NCBI GenBank assembly: GCA_028571685.1
Contig: CM053146.1
Location: 117,465,431-117,529,430 of the forward strand
From: Heterohyrax brucei
Taxonomy: Eukaryota > Chordata > Mammalia > Hyracoidea > Procaviidae
Direction: 5' to 3'
Length of the DNA stretch: 64,000 nt
The notes under the pieces are model-generated. The model worked only from the letters and a program-made list of their open reading frames with translations, was not told where the DNA came from and ran no database searches. The position numbers and the translations under genes are program-made. Shown here piece by piece: positions 22,838-33,889 of the stretch; the stretch's first letter is position 1; the number at the start of each line of letters is the position of its first letter.

Positions 22838-23397
22838 GTGGATGCTGGCTCCACAATCAACACCCATGGAAGCAGCAATCTAATGATCAAACAATGTGTT
22901 GCACAGGAAAATCTACTGCAGAAGACCTAGTTAAAGAGTTAAAAAAGCAAATACACCACCTTAAGAATTAAGGTGTGCCCAATGTTCAAGTGCCTCACAT
23001 GCATAAGGAAGTTGGACAAGAAATAATAAAGACTAACGAACTGATGGCTTTGAATCACAGTGTTGGCAAAGAATATTGAATATGCCATGGACTGCCAGAA
23101 TAACTAACTAAACTGCCTGGGAATACAAACAGCCAGCAAGCTCTTTAAAAGTGAGAAATGTGAGACTTCATCTCATGTACTTTGGACACATTATCAGAAG
23201 GGACCAGCAGGCTTGATAGATGGTCAACAGAAGAAAAGAAGCGTCTCCATGAGGTGGATTGGTACAGTGGCTGCAGCAATGGGCTCAAACGTCACATCAG
23301 CTGGGAGGATGGCGCAGGACCAGGCAGTGTGTCATTCTGTCATACGTAGGGTCACTAGGAATCAGAACTGACTCAATGACACCTAATAACAACATAT
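22838..23397 (+). mobile_element. RTE LINE 3' end, second copy
   Basis: Follows the same order as the copy at 17.5 kb: GGCTCCACAATCAACACCCA, ACACCACCTTAAGAATTAAG, TGGACACATTATCAGAAGGG, GAGGTGGATTGGTACAGTGG, and the end GACTGACTCAATGACACCTA with AATAACAACA. It is 5' truncated, frameshifted and non-coding. Confidence 0.85.
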
Positions 23398-23854
23398 AGT
23401 ACTGGCTCCCATGTAGCTTAGATATTGAGAGAAAAAAGTAGATATAAAGATGTAATGAAAGCCTAATGAAATTCATTTCAAACTATTGTAGGGTAGGGTC
23501 AAGAGTTCTGGGGAGAATCCACAAATGGATGCGTGTAACAGTTGAAATCAGCATCTCTATTGGCAGCCTCATTGCTTTCCTTTGACTGCTACCCAGCTCA
23601 ACAGCCCACCACACTGGTTTACAGCTTTCAGCCTGGACTGAACGGCTGCTTCTTCCAGCCTCCAGAGGCTACCATAGCTGATCTTCTTGTCCCCTTACGC
23701 GTTCTTTCTCTGTCTCAGTCAAAACCATCAAAGCAGACAGAGGTAAAATACATAAACAAGTAAGTAAAAAACATTTCCAAGAGAAAAACAAGCCTCTACT
23801 TCTAGACATTTTTGTTTTGCTTATAAATAAACAGAAAATGTCATGCAGGTGGTA
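23398..23854. other. Unassigned DNA
   Basis: No gene or repeat recognised. A 73-codon frame at 23,542-23,763 lacks any supporting feature. Confidence 0.4.
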
Positions 23855-24012
23855 GGAGCCCTGGTGGTGCAGTGATCAAGAGCTGGGATGCTAACCAAAA
23901 GGTCTGCAGTTCTTTTCCACTAGTTGCTTCTTGGAAACCCGATGAGGCAGTTCTACTCTGTCCTATAACATGACTCTCAGTCAGAATCAACTTGTAGGCA
24001 GCAGAGAGGGGC
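23855..24012 (+). mobile_element. AfroSINE, short form
   Basis: GGAGCCCTGGTGGTGCAGTG head, AACCAAAAGGTCTGCAG core and the tail CTCAGTCAGAATCAACTTGT. Confidence 0.9.
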
Positions 24013-24221
24013 AAAGGAAAACTCAGTGCTTAGAGGACACTGGCTTCTGTTAAGGGTAATGGTGTAGCTTGGGAATGGGTAAGAGTGATACCTGAGTAAC
24101 ACGATGAGCATAATTCAAGTCACTGGACTACACTTGGAAGATCCTTGAAATGCCAAAGTCTTGTCACATATATATTTACACAACAGAAACTAATATTTAA
24201 AAAGTACTGTGTAACAGTGGC

Positions 24222-24470
24222 TAACTTTTATTGACTAGTATGTGCCAATCTCCTCCTAAATACTTTGCATTGTGTCAGATCCGACTTGACGGTACTTGGC
24301 TATATCAACTCACTCACTCTTCACATCAACCCCGTGTAGTATGTACAATCATTATCCCACCTTACCAAGAAGGAAACTGAGGCATACGGAGCTATGGAAC
24401 ATACTTCTGGTTACGTAAATAATCAATGACAGAGCTAGATGAGAAACCCCCAGGGGTCTGACTTGAGAGT
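24222..24470 (-). mobile_element. MIR element, minus strand, with an inserted scrap
   Basis: TTTTATTGACTAGTATGTGC and AAATACTTTGCA are the MIR 5'-reading part. ACTCACTCTTCACATCAACC, CATTATCCCACCTTACCAAG and GGAAACTGAGGCATACGGAG are the rest. Between them, about 24,271-24,300, lies GTCAGATCCGACTTGACGG, which looks like an AfroSINE/RTE tail and is foreign to MIR. Confidence 0.78.
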
Positions 24471-24529
24471 TCATGCATGCTCCTGACTCTTGAGATCTCT
24501 CGCCTACCCAATGCCAGTGCTGGATGGTA

Positions 24530-24645
24530 TCATTATGGCCCATTTATTACAGAAACAAACTGACACTCAGGAAAGCTGTGAGAATGTCCCACAAACGATG
24601 ATGTGGTGAGAACCCATGTGCCTAATGCACTGTTTTTCTGTACCA
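24530..24645 (-). mobile_element. MIR fragment, minus strand
   Basis: CCCATTTATTACAGAAACAA, ACTGACACTCAGGAAAGCTG and AATGCACTGTTTTTCTGTACC match a reversed MIR 3' half. Confidence 0.55.
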
Positions 24646-24795
24646 CGGGAAACCCTAGTGGAGGTGGTATGGTTGCTAACCAGAAGGTTGGCAGTTCAGA
24701 TCCACCAGGTATTCCTTGGAAACTCTATAAGGTAGTTCTACTCTGTCCCATATGGTCTCTATGAATCGGAATTGACACGACAGTGGGTCTGGGTC
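24646..24795 (+). mobile_element. AfroSINE, short form
   Basis: GGGAAACCCTAGTGGAGGTG, then AACCAGAAGGTTGGCAG with part of the head deleted, and the tail TGAATCGGAATTGACACGAC. Confidence 0.86.
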
Positions 24796-24984
24796 ACACT
24801 GCCACCGTTTAAGCAAATAACTTAATGAAAACATCTCTTGACCTAAACTTGAATAGGTACATCTGTATTATGAATAAATAGAATGCAAAACACAAACAAA
24901 AACTACAAAAGTCCTACTTACCCTGTGTGTCAGTTAAAGAGTTCTCTCTTTTATGTAAATAAATGTCTAAAATTTCAGCTATAA

Positions 24985-25134
24985 GCCTCTCAAGGGCAGG
25001 AACAAATATTTCTTTTGCGACTAGTTACTGTAATGACATATAGGAAGGTGGCTGACAGTTACTGTAAAAATGAATCTATCAACAACCCCTATTTGTTGAG
25101 TGTCTACTATATGAAAGTACTATGATAGGTGCCA
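24985..25134. mobile_element. Possible L2/MIR scraps
   Basis: CCTCTCAAGGGCAGGAACAA resembles the L2 3' end. TTGTTGAGTGTCTACTATAT at about 25,094 resembles reversed MIR or L2. Both are short and weak. Confidence 0.35.
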
Positions 25135-25255
25135 AAACCAAAACTAAATCCATCGTCATTTACTCATTTCCAACTCATAGCGACCCTATAGGATAGATGA
25201 GAACTGCCCTATAATGTTTCCAGAGAGCAGCTGATAGATTCAAACTGTGGCTCTT
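25135..25255 (-). mobile_element. AfroSINE, short form, minus strand, head missing
   Basis: CCATCGTCATTTACTCATTT, CATAGCGACCCTATAGGATA and ATTCAAACTGTGGCTCTTAC are present. The tRNA-like head after this point is lost. Confidence 0.82.
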
Positions 25256-25419
25256 ACCTGCTGTGTTGTTGGGTATACTAGAAGATAAGAGGGCATGACA
25301 GAAACAGGTTGATCCTAACTTCCATTTAATGACAAAAGGGATAAAGTGAATATTTTTAAAACCACGAATAAAAGACATTTCTGTTTCTTCCTTATCTAGA
25401 AAACTCGATTTCCTTATGG

Positions 25420-26045
25420 GTAGCAAAACTCATTGCCATCAAGTAAATTCAAACGCCTAGTGACTGATACAGATTGAATTGTAACAACCCCCACCCCCCT
25501 CCCCATACCCGCTGCCCAAAATGTATGTAACAGTTTGTCTTGGCCATGACTCCCAGCGGATGGTGGCTGTGTTAGTGAGACAGGAGTCAATCTATAAGAG
25601 TATATTGTGCCTTGAGGCACTCTCTTGAGATGCAAAAGAAAGAAGCCAGCAGAGAGATTTATGTACCACATGCTACCAAGAAGCGGTCCAGGGAGCAGAT
25701 GCATCCTTTGGACCCTGGGTCTCTGCTTCAGAAGCTCCCAGTACAGCGGGTGTTGACAACAAGGACCTTTCTTCAGAGCCAACAGAAAAAGCCTTCCCCT
25801 GGAGTTGATGGGCTGAATTTGGACCCGTAGCCTTCTGGATAGTGACAGGAAAACTTTCCCTTTGTTAAAGCCATCTGCTTGTGACATTTCTGTTATGTTA
25901 TAGCAGCACCAGATGACTAAGACAGTAACCCTACAGACAGGGTAGAATTCCTCAATACGATTTCAAGGTGTAGCTGGTGGATTTGAACTGCAAACCTTTT
26001 GGTTAATAGCCATAGCTCTTAACTATTATGTCACTAGGATTTCTC
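25420..26045 (-). mobile_element. AfroSINE split by an LTR, minus strand
   Basis: The first part (25,425-25,464: AAAACTCATTGCCATCAAGT) and second part (25,925-26,045: CCTACAGACAGGGTAGAATT to TATGTCACTAGGATTTCTC) join into one short-form AfroSINE once the LTR at 25,465-25,924 is removed. Confidence 0.85.
25465..25924 (+). mobile_element. Solo MaLR-like LTR inserted in an AfroSINE
   Basis: Starts TGATACAGATTGAATTGTAA and ends AGCAGCACCAGATGACTAAG followed by ACA, with AGTTGATGGGCTGAATTTGG and GTTAAAGCCATCTGCTTGTG in the 3' part. The same landmarks occur in the LTRs at 47-49 kb and 61 kb. It is flanked by near-identical 5-bp repeats (GTGAC at 25,460-25,464, GTAAC at 25,925-25,929). A 157-codon antisense frame overlaps it and is not coding. 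Confidence 0.84.
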
Positions 26046-27093
26046 TGGGGTAGCAACATATCCAAGTTAAAAAACCTCCCTTCTTCCAGATTCCCTTATC
26101 TCTGAAGGTGGCCATGAAATGAGTGCTGACTCAAAAATCACACAAGTAGGGTGGATGGGGAAGAGTCCTTTAAAAAGAAATCACCATAATAGGCTTCTGC
26201 TTTGCAACTATGCTCTTCATCTTTCCCCTTTTTGTTGCCTGGAGTATAAATACAATTCCTGGTGGTGGACTCAAGATGATGGTAGAAGAGCTGGTCCTCG
26301 GGGTCTTCCTCCTGAAGCTATACCCACTCTGGGCTGCTTGCTTCCAACTCACGGCAGGTCACGAGAGGAAAACATCCACCTACCTTGCTTAACCCAAAGA
26401 GCTGAGTGTCTCTTCTATGCAGGTGAACATAATCCTAAACACCATAATCAATGGTGAATATTTACGTGGCCCGACCTCCTATCCTCTCAGTGTTTGGAGG
26501 AGCACATGTCCCTACATCTGCACATATGGCCACGAGGAGCCCTGTAAGAAAAGGGAAAAGGAAAACTAAAAGAAGCACAAAAAACATTACTAATCGTTCC
26601 TTACATAACATTTACAGGTTTAATTATTTTTAGGTATTATTTGGAAGGAAAACAGTAAATTTGTGATAACATTTTTTTCTTGCAATGTCTCCCATCTGTT
26701 TATTTTTTACACCTCATCTTGGTGAAATCACTGTTCATGCTATTTTCTGTTAAAGTTTCTCTCATGTGAGGCTTTTGAATGATCTCCCACTAGACTTTTC
26801 CAGTCAATTTAATTACTATTTCTTGTTCCAAATGAAATTCTACCACAACATGTAAGATTTTCAGACATTATTAGATTTGAGACACTGACTAAGTTGACTT
26901 TTAGATTTAAATCTTTATCACCCCTAAATCATAGTTCTGGCACTAAAAAGTCTTCATTCAGCTTTTGATGAGTTTATTGAAAATAACTATTCAAAAAGAA
27001 TTGCAAAAGGGATCCACTAGTTCTTTCAAATGCTCAAAGAGTATCCCGGTCATCAGTTAAACAGGGTCACAAGATTACTCTTAGACTCATATA
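26046..27093. other. Unassigned DNA
   Basis: No gene or repeat family recognised. Several overlapping short frames at 26,119-26,633 have no supporting context. Confidence 0.4.
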
Positions 27094-27252
27094 AAACCGA
27101 AAACAGAACCCACTGCCTTCGAGTCAGGTCTAGCTCAAAACGACCCTGTAAGTCAGAGTAGAACTGTCCCACAGAGTTTCCAAGGAGGGCCTGGCAGATC
27201 TGAACTGCCAACCTTTTGGCAGTTCTTAACCCACTACAACACCAGGGTTTCC
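27094..27252 (-). mobile_element. AfroSINE, short form, minus strand, with target duplication
   Basis: CCACTGCCTTCGAGTCAGGT through CACAGAGTTTCCAAGGAGGG to ACTACAACACCAGGGTTTCC. Flanked by AGACTCATATA at 27,083-27,093 and AGACTCATACA at 27,253-27,263. Confidence 0.9.
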
Positions 27253-28212
27253 AGACTCATACAGCATGACAAAAATATCATTTTAGATCAAGATCAATAT
27301 TTTTAATTTACGTATAACATATTTTATGCAAATAACACAAACTTTCTGGGTTTCTTTGCTGGCTGTGCCCTCTTCTGTGAAGTATTTTCATAAGTGCACT
27401 ATGCTTTTTATTTTATTTTATTATTTTATTTTATTTGCAGCAACATGTGGAAAAGGGTTGTCCTGGTGGCACTTCTGAAGGTGCTTCCAGATGGAAAGTG
27501 CACAGCCAGCAAACAAACACAGAATGCACACATTATTTGCTTGAAAGTAGAATATTTTTAGCTTCACAGAACCACCTTACGAAGTTAATATGTTGTATGT
27601 CATCTGCTACATCAACAGTCACAGTTCCTCCTGTGTCTCAAGGGAAAAGATCACCTCACTTTGCTTATTTGCCTCATAACTGAGAGAAAAGTTGATATGG
27701 GACTGAAAGTCATCAGAATGACTGCTTTATTTACCCCAAACATCAGTACTCTTCACCTTTTAGCAGGTGGACCCAATTTTTCACTTGGTTGTAGGAGAAA
27801 ATATTCTAAAACAAACTTTCTAAGGAAAGAACTGAACTCAGGAAAACTTGCCTAGCATTTATTCAAGTTATACAAAGTCATAAATAATGAGGAGATGAAG
27901 TCTGGGGCTGATCAATTGTTGTGCAACATGAGAAATTTATTTCCTAGGACAATCTCTGGCTTTAAGGTATCTACATTCTGCACTTCTCTTAAATACAAAT
28001 GACCGCGCCAGCCAGGTGGTTCCAAACACTCCCCTTTCCTCTCCATTGTCCCCACTTGGAATTTGTCTCTCTTCGCTTCCCAACTGTAACCCTGCTATAA
28101 TAGCAAAACAAATCAAAAAGAACTGTGAAGGAGGAAGACAGGGTAAACGCTTATTGTTCATTTGTTCTGTTCCTTCTATCCCTCATCACTTTGTGTCTCT
28201 TGCTATCAAAAC
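27253..28212. other. Unassigned DNA with a (TTTTA)n tract
   Basis: No gene recognised. The T-rich repeat at 27,403-27,438 ends in TTTGCAG and so mimics a splice acceptor before an 82-codon frame. I see nothing else in favour of an exon. Confidence 0.4.
27403..27438. repeat. (TTTTA)n simple repeat
   Basis: TTTTATTTTATTTTATTATT continuing into TTATTTTATTT, pentanucleotide units with one interruption. Confidence 0.85.
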
Positions 28213-28350
28213 ATAAACAAACTTATTGTTAGGGAGTTGATTCTGACTCACAGAAACCCTACAGGACAGAACAGAACAGAACTGCCCCATATGGTTTCCA
28301 AGCAACAGCTGGCGGATTCAAACTACTCTAGCAACTACAGCACAACCGTA
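28213..28350 (-). mobile_element. AfroSINE, short form, minus strand, head degraded
   Basis: TTATTGTTAGGGAGTTGATT, CTGACTCACAGAAACCCTAC and CAGCTGGCGGATTCAAACTA. Sequence after about 28,345 is no longer SINE-like. Confidence 0.84.
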
Positions 28351-28424
28351 TCTTTGTTAATGTAATTGCCTAAAAAGTCAACTAATCCCTAGGCAGAAGG
28401 CTGCCTAACTCAGTGTGCCTACTG

Positions 28425-28612
28425 CCCCAGTGTGAATTACGCTCCTACCTGACCTCCCAGGCTGAGCCGTCTTCACGTGTACTCTCATCCCACTTCACAT
28501 CTTCCTTCTTCGCTGTGCAGTGAGCAACCTGACGCCACAACGTGTCTTCACTTGTAAGTTCAAGGCCTCAGGCCTTGCCCAGCATTTGGCTCATAGGCAG
28601 TACTCAGAGGGA
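28425..28612 (+). mobile_element. Possible L2 3' end
   Basis: CAGCATTTGGCTCATAGGCA and GTACTCAGA resemble the L2 terminus. The upstream part is only loosely similar. Confidence 0.35.
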
Positions 28613-28712
28613 CACTCCTGAAACCAGAAAGTTTGAAAACTACTATTACATGTCATACTCACTTTTTTAAACATATCCCACTTAACTCAATGACTGCTGA
28701 CATTTACAGGGT

Positions 28713-28918
28713 TCCACCGTTGTTGAATTAATTCCAGTTCATAGTGACCCTATAGGACACATAGAACTGCCCCATAAGGTTTCCAAGGCTGTAAATCTTT
28801 ATGGAAGCTAACTGTTACTTCCTTTCCCCACAAAGTACCTGATGGTTTCAAACCACTGAACTACCAGTCTTTCAGTGAGCAGCCAAGCATTTAACCACTG
28901 GGCAACCAGGTTTTCTTT
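28713..28918 (-). mobile_element. AfroSINE, long form, minus strand
   Basis: GTTGTTGAATTAATTCCAGT tail, CAAGGCTGTAAATCTTTATG long-form segment, and AACCACTGGGCAACCAGGTT head. Confidence 0.88.
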
Positions 28919-28949
28919 ATTAACAGGCTGCTTTCTTCAGATGAGATGT

Positions 28950-29130
28950 CTGGCAAGTCACTTCTCCTTTCATCCTCACGCTGTCCCTGTGATCCAGGTG
29001 CTGTGACTGGCCCCACTTGCAAAAGAGGCAGTTGTGGCCTGAGGCTGTTAGGTAGTGTTCATGAGGTGTACACAGCAGGTCAGCAAAGAAACGGGGTCGA
29101 GTCCTGGCCTTGCTAACCCCAGAGCCCTCG
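28950..29130 (-). mobile_element. Possible MIR, minus strand
   Basis: ATCCTCACGCTGTCCCTGTG, CACTTGCAAAAGAGGCAGTT and CACAGCAGGTCAGCAAAGAA are arranged as in a reversed MIR, but with high divergence. Confidence 0.4.
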
Positions 29131-29619
29131 CCCTTCACCATCCCAGCCACCACCTTCCTGCCACCTCCAGTGTCCCTCTCTTAGCCATTCTCAGAGTCAG
29201 CTGGCTTCAGACTACTGGCTCATCGCTGACTCATCCCTCTTCTTTTTCCTTGAAATGATCTGAACTCCTTCCCTGAGACAGCAGGGGGGCTCAGGGCTCC
29301 GAACTTGGGGTTCCTGGAACGGGAGCTGCTCATCAGCAGGGACAGGCCTCAGGTGTCCCGGCAGTACAGCCAGTAGCCACGGGAGACGGGCACGACTAAG
29401 AGGGCCAATACGTGGTAGATAGGCTATGGAACGAAAGAAGGCTGACGCCCTGGAGTGTAAAGGTAGATCCTTTTCGCCTAATTTCTCGGCCTCAAGGTAA
29501 GGAGGAAGTGTTAAACCAGGCCCACATTAATTGTATCCATCTCCCGTAATCGCTGTGCCCACTCACTAGCTTTCTTCATTTTGCAAACTCACTGTGTGAG
29601 AAGTGAACGGCAATGGGGT
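29131..29619. other. Unassigned DNA with a CpG-richer patch
   Basis: No repeat recognised. The segment from about 29,298 to 29,490 holds 11 CpG dinucleotides by eye and is GC-richer than its surroundings. It has no associated gene. Confidence 0.45.
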
Positions 29620-29775
29620 AACAACAACAGGAACGTTTACTGGGCCATTAATATGTGAAGGCCCTGTTTTAAGCACTTTGCATGTATTAATTCATTTAAT
29701 CCTCATACAGACCCAATAAGGTAGGTACACATGAGGAAAATGAGGCATAAAAAAGTAGTATGAGATTGTATAGAA
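29620..29775 (-). mobile_element. MIR element, minus strand
   Basis: AAGCACTTTGCATGTATTAA, TTCATTTAATCCTCATACAG and GGAAAATGAGGCATAAAAAA match reversed MIR in order. Confidence 0.8.
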
Positions 29776-29850
29776 GCGAGCAAGAGAAGCACTTAACCTG
29801 CTCCTGGGAGAAGCAGAAAGAAGAGATCTGGAAAAGTTTATCGAAAATGA

Positions 29851-30333
29851 CATCTGTATTAATTTCCTATCACTGAGTGAACAAATTACTGCAAACTCAG
29901 TGACTTAACACAAATTTACTATCTTGCAGTTTTGGAGGCCAGGAAGCTGAAATGGGCTTTATTGGACCAAAGTCAACGTGTTGGCAGGGCTGCATTCCTT
30001 CTTAAGGATCAAAAGAAAAATCTGCTTCCTTGTCTTTTCCAGTTTCATGAACCTCCCTTGGCTCACCGCCCCTTCCTCCACCTTCAAAGGTCAGCAGCAT
30101 GGCATCTGTCCCCCTCTGCCCTCTCCTTCCATCCTTGCATCTTCTTTTCCACTACAGCTCTACTGCCTCTGACAAGGGGCTCTTGCGATTGCCCAGGGTA
30201 ACCTTCCTGTCTCAAGAGCTTTAACTGAATCATTTGTGCCAGGTCCCTTTTGCCATCGTAAGTAACCTCTCCACAGATTTTGGGGATTAGGATATAGATA
30301 TCTTGGGGGAGGGCAGCACGAGCCAGCCTATGA
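29851..30333 (-). mobile_element. MLT1-type LTR, minus strand
   Basis: Starts (in forward reading) GTATTAATTTCCTATCACTG, continues CTTGCAGTTTTGGAGGCCAG and GTTGGCAGGGCTGCATTCCT, and ends with AGATTTTGGGGATTAGGATA and CAGCCTATGACA. This is the reverse complement of a nearly complete MLT1/MaLR LTR. Confidence 0.8.
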
Positions 30334-30339
30334 CACATC

Positions 30340-31095
30340 TAAACCAGGTTCATTCAATGATTCACCAAGCTTTATCGAGAGCCTACGGCTTGGCTTACTA
30401 TGTTGACTCTGTAGTTGCTGGAGGGATGGTGATAAACAAGATCTGAGGACAGACGAGAAGTTAACCAGGTGAAACAGGGTGAGGTAAAGTGTGCTGCGGG
30501 CAGAATGAACACGCAAGGGCCCAGAGACAAAACGAAAGCTGACCCCTCCAGAGCAGAGTCTGTGGTCCTCAATCCTGCCTTCAGGTTAAAATCGGCTAGG
30601 AGGCTTCTTAAAAAGCCTCCTTCTGTCCTCTGTCCTACTTCCTCTGTCCCATCCCCCTTACAGTTTTGACATCAGAGGTAGGCAGGTCTCTGGCCTCAGG
30701 TAATTCTAACATGCAGCCAGGTTCAGGTAAAGACAGTGGTGTGAGCGGTGAGCGGTGAGTGGTGTGAAAGGACACAGGTGCCTAAGAGATGAGACTAGAG
30801 AGAAGAATAAGAGCCATCTCAAGGACACCTTGTCAACCAAGAGTTTGGATTTTACATGGAGGCTTGTCTTAATCCGGGGAGTACTATGATCACATTTGGT
30901 CTTTCTAAAAATTGTCCAGCTGACAGACAGAGGGAAACAAGGTAGGGGGCTACGGTGGTGGTTCAGGAAGGAAATGATGGAGCTTGGAGTTGGTACTGGA
31001 CTAGAGTGAATGGAAAGAATGGTGAAATCGAGTTAGAATCACTGCACTTGTCAAGTGAGCAGATATGGTGAGTGAGAAGAGAAGAAAGATGCAAG
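30340..31095 (-). mobile_element. L2 LINE relic, minus strand, interrupted
   Basis: ATTCAATGATTCACCAAGCT is the reversed L2 3' end. TTGGATTTTACATGGAGGCT, GTACTATGATCACATTTGGT and GGTGGTTCAGGAAGGAAATG belong to more internal L2 sequence. A hAT-type MITE at 30,555-30,735 lies inside. Confidence 0.62.
30555..30735. mobile_element. MER20/MER5-type hAT MITE
   Basis: GTCTGTGGTCCTCAATCCTG, AGGAGGCTTCTTAAAAAGCC, and GGCCTCAGGTAATTCTAACA with a mirrored end fit the small hAT-Charlie elements, though divergence prevents exact naming. Confidence 0.5.
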
Positions 31096-31244
31096 GGTTA
31101 GAATGTTTTATGGTATGCGTAAAATTATTGCTCTAGCCCCAGACTAGATATCCCAACTCCAGGTGTTTTTCCTTCCAGTCAATCCTGTGCATCACCACCT
31201 TCTGTAGATATCATTATGTTGCGGAAAATTAGACAACCTACAGC

Positions 31245-31490
31245 CTACTGATTGGCTGTAGTGCATTGTCCTGGAGCCAGATGTCATAGGTTCAAATCCT
31301 ACCTTAGCCAATTTACTAGCGGTATGACCTTGGACCAGTTACTTTCCTGAGTCCCATTTCCTCAGCCATAAAATAAGATGCTGAAAATCATGTGTACATC
31401 ACAAAGTTGCTGCGAGCCGACATATACAAGAGCACTTATATTACTATCTGTGTATATAGACACTCAATAAAAATTCATTATTACTATTAT
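31245..31490 (+). mobile_element. MIR element, nearly full length
   Basis: GGAGCCAGATGTCATAGGTT, CAAATCCTACCTTAGCCAAT, GTATGACCTTGGACCAGTTA and ATTTCCTCAGCCATAAAATA follow the MIR consensus in order. The 3' part ends CACTCAATAAAAATTCATTA. Confidence 0.83.
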
Positions 31491-31504
31491 GGCATTTCTC
31501 TACT

Positions 31505-31790
31505 CAGAAATCTTTCAGAGAAAACTTTTTTAAACATATCTCAGAGCCTGCCTCTCCAGATCCTTCATGATCTGGGTTCACTCAACGACATAACTGTATT
31601 TAGTTTTATTCCCCCAAATATGCCCTCCTTTCTAGTCACCCACTGTCCCACAAACACCAGATACACACCTTCATGTCTTGGTCATGCTTTTCTCCTCATT
31701 TTAACTGTCTTCCTTTTCCCTTTTTATGCTCTGTGATCCTCTGTTCCTTAAATGCTCATTACCACTTCTAGAAAAGTGACTCCAAATACA
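31505..31790 (+). mobile_element. L2 LINE fragment
   Basis: AGATCCTTCATGATCTGGGT, then ATGCCCTCCTTTCTAGTCAC and ATGTCTTGGTCATGCTTTTC correspond to the C-terminal/3' UTR region of L2 in sense orientation. It is decayed and not coding. Confidence 0.6.
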
Positions 31791-32249
31791 GTGACTGGTG
31801 ACCATACTCTGTATAATCATTTTCCCACAAGCAGGACAGCATGTCATTCCTAACAGGAGGCTATCATTCCGAATAACTCACAAAGCCATTCACCCTCATA
31901 CCTGTCACTGCGATCTAAACACCAAGCACTCAGAGAAGGCCCAGAGCATAAACTTGTCTTTCTCATGCTTCGTGGAGCACTATGGATGCCCCAGCAGCCC
32001 ATAAATAAAAAATAACTTTGGTACGAGTCAAGTTTCCATCAGGACTATCAGCTATGAAATATTTAAAGGCTTTCTCGGGTTATTAAACCAAACCAATGTT
32101 GTGTGTTAAAAAGAGATAGGCCCAAAAAATATGAATTAATTGACCAAAATATATTTCGGCAGCTGTTCTCATAGGGGAATCAAAGCTTTACTTACCCCAG
32201 GAAGAATTCATTAAGCATGTGTGTCCTTTGGTTTCCCAAGTCCTTTTGT

Positions 32250-32345
32250 TTTTATAGCTTTATTGAGGTATGATTGACAAACAGTAGACTGTGCAATATT
32301 AAAGCATGTGATTTGACAGATCCTACATTCGTTTAACCACAAAGC
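32250..32345 (-). mobile_element. Old L1 fragment, minus strand
   Basis: TATAGCTTTATTGAGGTATG, ATTGACAAACAGTAGACTGT and CATGTGATTTGACAG match a common L1M 3' UTR segment read in reverse. Confidence 0.55.
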
Positions 32346-33364
32346 TTTGTATCAGTCAGCATTTGTATTAAAGTACTTAAAATTCTCTTACATTTTCAAG
32401 CATGATAGTGTGATAATAAAATCCAATTTTTGCCAGTATGTGGCCTTCCTTACCTCTAAACTACTAGAAATCCCCATTGTTGGGAAAATATTCCAGAAAC
32501 TGAAATTCAGGAAACAGAAAGGTTTTTATTCCTTTTTTAAACAAACGGAAAATGATAATTTGGTGTTTAAAACCAAGACAATATAGGCACTTGATCTGCT
32601 TTGGCTAGAAATAAAAGATTTTCTCTAAAATGGGCCCCTCGTTAACTATAATCTGTCTCTAGACTGTATTCAGTTCAGCAGAAGGGTATATCCAGAGGCA
32701 GAGGGAGCATCTCCCATATCCTCAGGGCGGCTGGGAGCAAGAGAGCACATCCAGTGGCAAAAGCACCAGATCCAGGCAAATGTCTGCAGCGAGGTCATCG
32801 GCTGACTTCTGAGTGATGCACTTACTCAGCCACATTCAGTGCGCCTCTGCATGGGAACCCTGCCCCCATCCGCAGTGTGCAGGCTATTTCAAGAGATAAG
32901 GCACAAATTATTGGCCTCAGCAGTGACCCATCAGGCAGCACCAGCACCCTCAGGACATGAGATACCCTGACTAGCTTGTGTCTATAAAATGTAGGAAGCT
33001 AGCTGCTGGGCACTGGAAAGCAGATGATGGCAGAGTGACAGTGTATATGCCATAAATACACTTCCCAGACCCAGCATGATGGCCCAGTCTCTATGGATGG
33101 GTTTCTGACTCAGTTTCCCTGGCTCTTGACTTTTCAATATCCTCTCCCTAAGAATATTTCCTGACTCCTAGCCTGCTTAGACAAGCTTCAATTGTCAGAA
33201 CCATTCCCTAAGAGCTGAAGCCCATTTCCTGAGCCTGAAGCAGCTGGTAAGGATGGATCAGGCAGAGAAGTGTTATCCAAATGTACCTGACCATTAACAG
33301 TCACCTTGGGCGTGGCTCAAAACTACAGTTTTTAGCATCCAACCAGCCTCCTTGAATCAGAAAC
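32346..33364. other. Unassigned DNA
   Basis: About 1 kb with no recognised gene or repeat. Confidence 0.4.
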
Positions 33365-33480
33365 TTGTGGGGCAGTCAGGCTTTCTAGATAAGGAAACCA
33401 AGGCTCAGAGAGAATAAATTACAGGCTTGAGTCCACACATGTGGTGGCAGAACCAGGAATAGAACCCAGGTCTATTGAAT
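33365..33480 (-). mobile_element. MIR element, minus strand
   Basis: GATAAGGAAACCAAGGCTCA, GAGAGAATAAATTACAGGCT and GAATAGAACCCAGGTCTATT match reversed MIR. Confidence 0.75.
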
Positions 33481-33889
33481 CTCACCCGCTTTGTGTTAGA
33501 ATTCGATGTGTGGGAGGATGTGGAGCCATCTTCACCTCAGCGCCACCTCCTGTCTTCAGTCAGCCTCCGTATTCCATTTCCTGCAGTCATACACTTGCTT
33601 AGTTTCTGTAAGAATATAACCTCAAGTCTCAAACTCAGATGTTTACAACATACAGGTAGGCACAGTCCATGACTGCAGCAGCTGGGTAACAGGACACGTG
33701 AAGCAACAGTGATGGGGGGTCACTCTGGCAAACTGGAGGGTCCATCCAGCTCCAAGCAGACAGCCACTACTCAGCCAACTAGGGGCCCAAGGAGAATGTG
33801 AACCTAGCTTTGCCTAAAATCCTCGATTTTCACATGAAGTTTCAAAATGCCACTCCCATGAGTACATTACATTATATACAATGCCATCT

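Noticed and set aside
25414..25887. 157-codon minus-strand open frame
   Set aside because: It runs antisense through a solo LTR.
27403..27683. Exon following a TTTGCAG acceptor-like site
   Set aside because: The pyrimidine tract is just a (TTTTA)n repeat and the following 82-codon frame has no protein-like features.
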